43,636 nt of DNA from Clostridia bacterium (lineage in GTDB: Bacteria; Bacillota; Clostridia; Oscillospirales; Acutalibacteraceae): NCBI GenBank assembly GCA_017550105.1, contig JAFYLQ010000021.1, positions 1-43,636 on the forward strand, read 5' to 3'. The notes under the pieces are model-generated. The model was not told the origin of the DNA and searched no databases. It saw nothing but the letters and a program-made list of their open reading frames with translations. Positions 34,062 through 40,497 of this stretch are shown one piece after another (the first letter of the stretch is position 1; each line of letters starts with the position of its first letter). Position numbers and translations under genes: made by a program.

Positions 34062-34310
34062 TACCGTAGGGGCTAGGCTTGCCTAGCCCGAAAAAATAAA
34101 ATCCACAATAAAACCACCGGGTCAGGCGAGCCTGACCCCTACAGCAATTTTTTGTTTTCATCAACTCAATCTACAATCGGAAGCGAAGCTTCCCCGATAA
34201 TTCTGCATTTTGCATTCTGCATTTTACAATCGGCACGAAGTGCCCCTCAATTCCTAATTCCTCATTCCTAATTCCTCATTCCTAATTCCTCATTCCTAAC
34301 TATTTTCCGG
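34062..34310. repeat. Repeat cluster with a complete family B copy
   Basis: Family B runs from GTAGGGG (34066) to CCCCTAC (34142), with internal hairpins GGGCTAGGC/GCCTAGCCC and GGGTCAGGC/GCCTGACCC. Then come a GGAAGCGAAGCTTCC linker, TTTTGCATTCTGC words, a GGCACGAAGTGCC linker and five CTCATTCCTAATTC words up to 34310. No gene is seen. Confidence 0.78.
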
Positions 34311-34323
34311 CAATACTATTCTT

Positions 34324-35208
34324 ATGAAAAAATCATTTATCAAACTAACAACCCTACTCCTCTGCATATTTATAATTTCCAATTTAACTTCAACAAACCA
34401 AATCCCGTCAAAGGACCAACCAATTCCCCTTTTAACCTCACTGAAAAACTGCTACTCAAAAAGTGACACCGCCCTACGTATTATGTCCTACAATTTATTG
34501 GCGGATACACCCGGCTTTGACGGTGCACCCGCCTACTCACGCGCCGATGGAGTATGCGCCATTTTAAAAACATTCAAGCCCGATGTAATCGCCCTGCAGG
34601 AAACAAGCCGCAACTGGTTTTACGCCCTTAATAAGGGCACCTCTTACAAATTCATCTCCCCTGTTAAAACAAAGCTTTTAGGCACTATGACCACCCTGCT
34701 TTATAATCCCGAAGCCCTTGTTCTCAACCATTGGGGCGAATACACCTTCACCAAAAACCACAACGGCAGATTAAGGTGTGCCGTGTGGGGATTTTTTACT
34801 GAACGCTCAACGGCAAAAAAATTCATTGTAATAAGCACCCACCTTAGCCTGTCAGATAAAAAAAATCAGTTCCCCGAGCAACAGGCAATGGAGCTAATCA
34901 CTCTTATTAACACCCTCACCAATAAATACAAATGCCCCCTGATTCTCACTGGGGATTTTAATTCCGACAAGCGCACCTCCACAAATCAAAAGTCCACGGT
35001 CTACGAAATCCTCAGCACCCGTTTAACCGACAGTGTGGCTACCTCAACCGAAAAATCCTGCGGTAAGTGTAAGGACTTTTCGGGCTACAGGGTTGACCAT
35101 ATTTTTCTGAGCACCGAGCCAAAAGCTTTACGTTTTGTCATTCTTTCACAACCCGAATTTGCCACTTTGAGCGACCATTACCCGATTTTTATGGATTTAG
35201 TCCTTTAA
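34324..35208 (+). CDS. Exported endonuclease/exonuclease/phosphatase-fold hydrolase
   Basis: The 294-residue protein has a signal peptide (about 1-27). EEP-superfamily catalytic motifs follow in order: RIMSYNLL (metal-site Asn), DVIALQE (metal Glu), STHLSL (His), LTGDFNS (Asp, Asn) and LSDHYPIF (catalytic Asp-His). It is a metal-dependent phosphodiesterase or phosphomonoesterase acting outside the cell. DNA, RNA, phospholipid or inositol phosphate substrates cannot be separated by motif. No ribosome site and no promoter are seen before the ATG, and repeats end only about 13 bases upstream. Expression may be weak or the upstream region replaced. Codons are more A-rich than those of its neighbours. 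Confidence 0.84.
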   Translation: MKKSFIKLTTLLLCIFIISNLTSTNQIPSKDQPIPLLTSLKNCYSKSDTALRIMSYNLLADTPGFDGAPAYSRADGVCAILKTFKPDVIALQETSRNWFYALNKGTSYKFISPVKTKLLGTMTTLLYNPEALVLNHWGEYTFTKNHNGRLRCAVWGFFTERSTAKKFIVISTHLSLSDKKNQFPEQQAMELITLINTLTNKYKCPLILTGDFNSDKRTSTNQKSTVYEILSTRLTDSVATSTEKSCGKCKDFSGYRVDHIFLSTEPKALRFVILSQPEFATLSDHYPIFMDLVL

Positions 35209-35245
35209 GATGTTAAGTTTTTGTCGCCGGATGTTAAGTTTTTGT
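35209..35245 (+). repeat. Two 16-bp direct repeats ahead of the M28 peptidase promoter
   Basis: GATGTTAAGTTTTTGT occurs at 35209-35224 and again at 35230-35245, 21 bases apart (two helical turns). The second copy runs directly into the TTGACA -35 box. This arrangement fits a regulator binding two successive sites on one DNA face. Confidence 0.7.
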
Positions 35246-35272
35246 TGACATTATATTAAAATAAAGTAAAAT
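35245..35272 (+). promoter_or_regulatory. Promoter of the M28 peptidase gene
   Basis: TTGACA (35245-35250), a 16-base spacer and TAAAAT (35267-35272) lie about 38 bases before the ATG. Confidence 0.7.
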
Positions 35273-35310
35273 ATAATTATAAATAAACTTTAATTTTGGA
35301 GTGAGAGAAA

Positions 35311-36567
35311 ATGTCAGTCACAAACAAAACAAATCTGTCAAAGGGTATTGAGCAAAAGGAAACCTACGCTCAGTATATGATTGATGAAATTACCCACGTT
35401 ATTAAAACCTGTGGCAAGCGTGACCCGGGTAGCGAGGGCGAGAAAAAAAGCTGTGAATATATGGGCGAGGTTCTTAAGGACTTAGGCTGTGAGGACGTAA
35501 AGTTAGAGTCCTACACCGTTGCACCCCGTGCATTCTACGGTTGGATTTACTTCACAATGACCTTTGTGCTTCTTGCCATTGCCGCCTTCTTCTTTATGCC
35601 CGTTGTTTCAATTCCCCTTATCGCTGCGGGCTTTGCATTGGTGCTTATTCAGTTCGGCTTCTACAAAAAGCTTCTTGACCCCCTTTTCAAGAAGAAAACA
35701 AGCCACAACGTTACCGCTATCAAAAAATGCTCCGGTGAAACCAAACGCCGTATTATCTTCAACGGTCACCCCGACGCTACTTGGGAATGGCCCGTAAACT
35801 ACGCTCTTGGCGGTGTGGGCTTCGAGGGTCACGCAATTATAGCCATAGGCGGTGCAATTTACTTCCTTGTGCTTTCGGTTATTGCAGTTGTAAAATTCGG
35901 CTTCGGTCCCCATCTTCCCGCACTTTCAGACCCCGTAATTATCGCAGGTCTTGTTGGCCTTATCTTCGTACCCTTTATGATTGGTCTTTACTTTATGGTA
36001 AACTACAAGCGTGTTGTTGACGGTGCCAACGACAACCTTACAGGCTGTTATATGGGTATTGCAGTTCTTAAATACCTTAAGGACGAGGGCATTGAGCTTG
36101 AAAATACCGAGGTTGGCGTTATCCTTACAGGCTCCGAGGAAATCGGTCTTCGTGGCTCAAAGGCTTGGGCAGAGGCTCACAAGGGCGAGTTCCGAGATGT
36201 TCCCACGTTTATTTATGCCTTTGACACAATCAACGAATCAAAATACCTTATGTCCAACTATCGCGACCTTAACGGTACGGTAAAATGCGACAAGGACGTT
36301 GCCGACCTTTTCTACGAGGCAGCTCAGGAAGCAGGCGTTCCCTGTAAAAAGGGCTGGGTTCCTCCCCTTGGCGGTGCAGTTGATGCCGCAGGCTTCACAC
36401 AGGGCGGCTTCAGAGCAGCAGGTGTTACAGGTCTTAACCACAAGCTTGAAAGATATTACCACACACGCCTTGACTCCTACGACAATATGAACAAGGAAGG
36501 CATTGCCAACTGCTTCGCAGCAACGGTAAAAACCCTTGAAATGTTCGACAACGGCGCAAAACAGTAA
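35311..36567 (+). CDS. Membrane-embedded M28-family metallopeptidase
   Basis: The 418-residue protein carries M28 zinc-aminopeptidase motifs: NGHPDATWEW (H153), DGANDNLTG (D241), LTGSEEIGLRGS (E276/E277), AFDTIN (D305) and RYYHTRLDSY (H384). Two hydrophobic hairpins interrupt the fold. One is about 74-115, before the first ligand; the other is about 172-228, between H153 and D241. The catalytic domain is thus stitched into the membrane by four helices, unlike soluble M28 enzymes. There is no signal peptide. A GGAGTGAGAG site precedes the ATG at 35311. The peptide substrate is unknown. The gene is monocistronic with its own promoter and terminator. Confidence 0.87.
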   Translation: MSVTNKTNLSKGIEQKETYAQYMIDEITHVIKTCGKRDPGSEGEKKSCEYMGEVLKDLGCEDVKLESYTVAPRAFYGWIYFTMTFVLLAIAAFFFMPVVSIPLIAAGFALVLIQFGFYKKLLDPLFKKKTSHNVTAIKKCSGETKRRIIFNGHPDATWEWPVNYALGGVGFEGHAIIAIGGAIYFLVLSVIAVVKFGFGPHLPALSDPVIIAGLVGLIFVPFMIGLYFMVNYKRVVDGANDNLTGCYMGIAVLKYLKDEGIELENTEVGVILTGSEEIGLRGSKAWAEAHKGEFRDVPTFIYAFDTINESKYLMSNYRDLNGTVKCDKDVADLFYEAAQEAGVPCKKGWVPPLGGAVDAAGFTQGGFRAAGVTGLNHKLERYYHTRLDSYDNMNKEGIANCFAATVKTLEMFDNGAKQ

Positions 36568-36579
36568 AATACATATAAC

Positions 36580-36613
36580 AAAAATCCTCTCGCAGTAGCG
36601 AGGGGATTTTTTT
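36580..36613 (+). terminator. Terminator of the M28 peptidase gene
   Basis: AATCCTCTCGC pairs with GCGAGGGGATT across an AGTA loop with one mismatch, followed by a run of seven T. Confidence 0.88.
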
Positions 36614-36614
36614 A

Positions 36615-37310
36615 GTTAGGAATAAGGAATTAGGAATGAGGAATTGAGGGGCACTTCGTGCCGATTTATAATTCGTAATGCGTAATGCGTAATTATTGGG
36701 GCACTTCGTGCCGATTATAAAAAATATTGATGAGGTGCGAAGCTATGCCTTCCTGCCGCTTGCGGGAGGAAGGGGGACCACCCTGAAATAAAATTGTTGT
36801 ATCAACACATTATCAAGCGTGAAAATAAATGATATTTTAAAAACAAGTTAGTCGGAGTGGTGGAAGGTCAGGTTTAGTTTGGTTTATAAATAAAGTTACA
36901 AGACCCACCCCCGTAGGGGCTGTGGCTTGATTAGCCCGCAACTAACGCCGATTTATAATTCGTAATGCGTAATGCGTAATTAAAGGGGCGAAGCCGATTA
37001 TAAAAAAGTAGTTGCAATGCGAAGCCTATCATCCCATTTTTGCTTTCGGCAAAAAAGGGAGGGGGACCATTGGCTCTGCCAATGGTGGTGGGTAGTTCTC
37101 TTACTGTTTTTCTTCAGTTTGATAGAACAATAACCCCCGTAGGGGCTGTGGCTTGCCCAGCCCGAAAAAAAATAAAATTAACAACAAAACAAAACGGGTC
37201 AGGCGAGCCTGACCCCTACAGTAATTTATTATTTTCATCAACTTAATCTACAATCGGAAGCGAAAGCTTCCCCGATAATTCTGCATTCTGCATTTTGCAT
37301 TTTGCATTCG
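36615..37310. repeat. Long repeat cluster (families A, B, C and repeat D)
   Basis: No gene is visible. In order: GAATTAGGAATGAGG words; a GGGGCACTTCGTGCCGAT palindrome twice; repeat D (36705-36897, inverted copy of 27457-27640, including a family A core with TTCCTGCCGC/GCGGGAGGAA); partial family B (36911-36935); TAATGCGTAATGCG words; full family A (37017-37130, hairpin CCATTGGC/GCCAATGG); full family B (37139-37219); a GGAAGCGAAAGCTTCC linker; TTCTGCATTTTGC words. Apparent open frames here only translate repeats. Confidence 0.8.
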
Positions 37311-37500
37311 CTACCGACCGCTACCGTTCGCTACCGACGGCAGCCGATATAGATAAAGAAAAAGAAATTGAAATTGATATTGACACAGACACGGACAGTA
37401 GAAATAGTTATGGAAGTAGAGCCAGACAGAGGTTTGGATTCTGATTCTGTGATTTTCCGAAAAAATTTTTTGCCGTTTTTCAACTTTCGTTCGTTTCGGG
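37311..37500 (+). pseudogene. Possible remnant of a coding sequence (low-complexity acidic tail)
   Basis: One plus-strand frame (about 37340-37434) reads IDKEKEIEIDIDTDTDS, then RNSYGSRARQRFGF and a stop. It has no start and is entered from repeat sequence. Alternating charged tails of this kind occur at the end of some phage or plasmid replication proteins (DnaD-type). This is weak evidence, as low-complexity DNA could give the same reading by chance. Confidence 0.25.
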
Positions 37501-37529
37501 TTGAAATCATTCAAATCCTATGTTACAAT

Positions 37530-37548
37530 TATAATAGAACATTTGTTC
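37530..37548 (+). promoter_or_regulatory. Orphan TATAAT box with LexA-like operator
   Basis: TATAAT (37530-37535) is followed immediately by GAACATTTGTTC (37537-37548), which fits the Gram-positive SOS box pattern GAAC-N4-GTTC. No well-spaced -35 box is present and no gene follows; a family B repeat begins 35 bases downstream. It may be the control region of a lost SOS-regulated gene. Confidence 0.5.
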
Positions 37549-37582
37549 TGTTCTTTTTTGTTAGATAGAACACTCCCACACC

Positions 37583-37786
37583 GTAGGGGCTGTGGCTTGC
37601 CCAGCCCGAAAAAGTAAACTCCACAATAAAACAAAACGGGTCAGGACACAAGCCTGACCCATACAGTAATTTATTGTTTTCGCCAACCTATTTTACAATC
37701 GGCGAAGCCCCTCAATTCCTAATTCCTAATTCCTCATTCCTAATTAAATTCCGCTTCCCCAATAATTACGAATTACGCATTACGAA
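37583..37786. repeat. Family B copy and family C words
   Basis: Family B (37583-37664) has a mutated right end (CCATAC) and a longer loop (GGGTCAGG/CCTGACCC stem intact). Then CAATTCCTAATTCC words and ATTACGAATTACGC words follow. The last word runs into the neighbouring minus-strand gene and supplies its stop codon. Confidence 0.75.
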
Positions 37787-38641
37787 TTACGCATTATTTA
37801 CCGCCGTCGCAAACCTACACGCTCTGGCATAGCACTCTGCCACGTATTCTTCAATAGGCAGCTTAAAGTACTTATCATTCTCATGGCGGTTAGGCTTGCT
37901 TTTGTTATTAAGCTCAAATGTCAATATGTCATTAAAGCCCGTTTTTGCAAGGCGCTTGGCGTTATAATCCCAGTCGGCAATACCGTCAAAGGGTAATAAA
38001 TGCAAATCATCGTGCCAGAATATTTTGCCGTTATAATCCTTAATACCAAGGTTGTCGTTAATATGGGTCGCCATAAGCTTGTGGCCGTACAGCGCCAATA
38101 GGTCTTTCGAAAAATTATAGCACATCTCGTGACCCGAATCCCAACAAAAGCCAACGTCTTTATCGTCGTTATATGCTTTCATCAATGCGTCAAGTCCCTG
38201 TTCACCCTCGGTATTTTCAAAGGCAATTTTAACACCGTGCTTTTTGGCGTGCTCCACTACCCTGCCGTAATTTTCAATGCCGAACTGTGTGGGTACACAG
38301 GGCTCGTCATAGCCCACGTACACGTGTGAAATCATCAGGGGCACCTCAACATCCGAGCAAAGCTCCACAAAGTGCTTCAGGTTATCCACACCCTTTTGAG
38401 CAAGCTCACGCTCGTTCTCATTCCACATATCATCCGTGTAATCCCACGGGGCGTGAAGGGCGTTGAATATCATACCCTCGTCCTTACCTACCTTGGCGCA
38501 CTCCCTTATATTCTCATCCTGTCCGCTTATCCAATGACCCGTAAATGCCTCAAAGCCCGTAGCCTTAAAAAGCCTGATTTGCTCCGTAAAGGGAATACCG
38601 AAATCACCGTTCAATGACAAAGAAAGCTTTTGTTTATACAT
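37787..38641 (-). CDS. Xylose-isomerase-like TIM-barrel sugar epimerase/isomerase
   Basis: The 284-residue cytoplasmic protein fits the AP-endonuclease-2/IolE-like barrel. The metal-site acids and histidines sit in ISHVYVGYDEP, IAFENTEGEQG (Glu), VGFCWDSGHEM (Asp, His), ATHINDNLG (His), FWHDDLHLLPFDGI and LTFELNN (Glu). The exact sugar is unknown. A GAGGTGAG site precedes the ATG at 38641. It lies 11 bases after the metallophosphatase gene, in the same operon. Its last codons and stop lie in a TTACGCATTACG repeat word, so the C terminus may have been changed by repeat insertion. Confidence 0.85.
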   Translation of the reverse strand: MYKQKLSLSLNGDFGIPFTEQIRLFKATGFEAFTGHWISGQDENIRECAKVGKDEGMIFNALHAPWDYTDDMWNENERELAQKGVDNLKHFVELCSDVEVPLMISHVYVGYDEPCVPTQFGIENYGRVVEHAKKHGVKIAFENTEGEQGLDALMKAYNDDKDVGFCWDSGHEMCYNFSKDLLALYGHKLMATHINDNLGIKDYNGKIFWHDDLHLLPFDGIADWDYNAKRLAKTGFNDILTFELNNKSKPNRHENDKYFKLPIEEYVAECYARACRFATAVNNA

Positions 38642-38652
38642 TTTTACTCACC

Positions 38653-40281
38653 TCAGGGCTGGAAGGGTACTGAGATACGCTCGTTATCCGATGCAATATC
38701 AATGAAGTTGTTGTGCTCGTAGTAATATGCCTGCATATGAAGGTGTTTGCAGAAGCCGTCCATAGGTGCATAAAGCTGTCCCTCCTCGAGTCTGAGGCAG
38801 GGTGCCTCCATCTCGTAGGAGCCATCATCCGTAATAACGGTGGTTGAGTTTTCAGTAAATTCTGCAGTTCTGCCGTAAACACCCACACGGATTTTACCCT
38901 CTGTACGCTCCACGTCCGCACCTATAAAGCTCATAAGCTGACCTATGGGAATATACCATACACCCTTAATATTCTGCGGAAGATTGTGTGCAACACAAAT
39001 ACCCAAATCATAGCCCTTGAATTTAAGTCGGGGTCTGTTGTAAACGGGTGCAGGGTCATAGGGAAGAATAAGGTCGCGACCCTTGTCAACAATGCATTGG
39101 TCAACAATTCTGCCGTCCTCAACGTAGGCGGTAACGGTGCATTTATCACCGTCAATATCAACTATTGAGAACATTGAAAGGTCTTCCTCGTGGCAATATG
39201 TCTTAGCGTTCCAAACCTTGGGAACAACCCTTGTTCCGGGAGGATTACGGTGACCCGAGCCGATGTTGTAGTGAATTGTACCCTCAGAAGGCTTGTCGAA
39301 AAGCCCCTCGCCCCTACGGGGATATGAACGGGCAAAGCTATGCTCGTGACCCGAGAAAACCATATCGAATTTATCCATACCGTCTCGCATTGAGGGGTAC
39401 GTATCGTTAATTTCAATCTGAGGACCCGCATAGTTCACGGGAAAATGATGAACCGCAAACTTCCAAGTTTCATTACTGTTTTCGGCTCTGTCAATAAGCC
39501 AGTCGTTCATTTCCTCATAACCGCTTGTACCCGTACAACAGAACATAGCATTACCGTATACGAATGAATGGTTTGCAATGGGTCTGTCGACGGGGCCGTT
39601 GTGCTCGTAGCTACCCCAAAGCTGATTTGTAAAATACTCGGCATATTCCGAGTAGTATTTATCCTCACAGGTAAAATAAGAGCTAAAGCCCATATCATCG
39701 TGGTTGCCCATATTGAACATAACGGGTATGTATTCCATTATACCCTTAAGTCCCTCAAAAAGACCCGTCCACTGAATATCCGTCTGACCGCAGTTTGTGT
39801 TGTCACCTGCAGTAAGAATAAAGTCGCACTCGGGGTGTTCAGAAAGCATCTTTTTTAAAGTAAAGTTAAGCACACTGTAATCCGCAGGGGGCTCAGCACC
39901 GCCGCCCTGAACGTCGGACATACAAAGGAATGAAAACTTTGTTGCATTCTCCTTGGTGGTTTTAAAGGTATAAACCTCGCTTCTGTTTTCGTCGTCACCA
40001 CAGGTGTATTCGTATTTTGTGTCCGCCAAAAGACCCGTCATATCCGCAAAGAAGAATATGCTTTCGTCCATATCGGTATTAAATGGGTGCTTAAGTGCCT
40101 CTGCCCTGCTCCAATTTTCGGTGCCCTCTGCCCTAAAAAGTGCATAGCCACCCTCAACAGAGGTATCAGTACGCCATCTTACAGTCATATTGTGAGCCGC
40201 ATCACCCTTAATTGACAGCATAATCTGGTCGGGCTTCGGTGATGAACCCCTTATATTTTTCCATTCCTGTTTAGTAATCAT
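38653..40281 (-). CDS. Purple-acid-phosphatase-like metallophosphatase with copper-amine-oxidase-N-like tail
   Basis: The 542-residue protein has an FnIII-like N-terminal domain (MLSIKGDAAHNMTVRWRTDT). A calcineurin-type metallophosphatase domain follows, with CMSDVQGGG, LTAGDNTNCG, MGNHDD, FAVHHFPVN and FSGHEHSFARSYP. The tyrosine that gives purple acid phosphatases their colour (GDxxY) is absent. Residues about 415-542 (RPRLKFKGYDLG, YIPIGQLMSFIGADVERTEG) resemble copper-amine-oxidase N-terminal repeats often found on surface proteins. Yet no signal peptide is visible, so its location is unclear. It is first in an operon with the TIM-barrel gene; together they may process phosphorylated sugars or polyols. 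Confidence 0.82.
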   Translation of the reverse strand: MITKQEWKNIRGSSPKPDQIMLSIKGDAAHNMTVRWRTDTSVEGGYALFRAEGTENWSRAEALKHPFNTDMDESIFFFADMTGLLADTKYEYTCGDDENRSEVYTFKTTKENATKFSFLCMSDVQGGGAEPPADYSVLNFTLKKMLSEHPECDFILTAGDNTNCGQTDIQWTGLFEGLKGIMEYIPVMFNMGNHDDMGFSSYFTCEDKYYSEYAEYFTNQLWGSYEHNGPVDRPIANHSFVYGNAMFCCTGTSGYEEMNDWLIDRAENSNETWKFAVHHFPVNYAGPQIEINDTYPSMRDGMDKFDMVFSGHEHSFARSYPRRGEGLFDKPSEGTIHYNIGSGHRNPPGTRVVPKVWNAKTYCHEEDLSMFSIVDIDGDKCTVTAYVEDGRIVDQCIVDKGRDLILPYDPAPVYNRPRLKFKGYDLGICVAHNLPQNIKGVWYIPIGQLMSFIGADVERTEGKIRVGVYGRTAEFTENSTTVITDDGSYEMEAPCLRLEEGQLYAPMDGFCKHLHMQAYYYEHNNFIDIASDNERISVPFQP

Positions 40282-40319
40282 AAAAATGCCTCTTTCTTAA
40301 TAAGATTGCCATTAGTCTT

Positions 40320-40348
40320 ATTTTAACTTATCCACAAAAAAATGCCAA
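40320..40348 (-). promoter_or_regulatory. Promoter of the metallophosphatase/TIM-barrel operon
   Basis: On the minus strand, TTGGCA (40348-40343), a 17-base spacer and TAAAAT (40325-40320) lie about 40 bases before the ATG. AAGAGG serves as ribosome site. Confidence 0.75.
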
Positions 40349-40430
40349 TAGTTTTTAACAGAATTTATAAAAAATAATATTTAACTGTAAAGCCTTGCTT
40401 CATTATTTTCAAAACATAAATTTAATACTA

Positions 40431-40459
40431 TTGTAAGCCGTAGCTTGTTGTGGTATACT
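40431..40459 (+). promoter_or_regulatory. Promoter of the flavoenzyme/ferredoxin-reductase operon
   Basis: TTGTAA (40431-40436), a 17-base spacer and TATACT (40454-40459) predict a start near 40466 and a leader of about 32 bases. This rules out the in-frame codon at 40450 as start. Confidence 0.75.
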
Positions 40460-40497
40460 ATAACAAAATACAATTTTCTTACGAAAGAAGTGTAAAT

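Noticed and set aside
34247-34310. Tandem CTCATTCCTAATTC words as a CRISPR array
   Set aside because: The units are too short, there are no unique spacers of constant length, and no cas gene is in the window.
40450-40497. Upstream start for the CrtI-like protein
   Set aside because: It lies inside the promoter -10 region; the ATG at 40498 begins the normal VVIGAGNGG fold.
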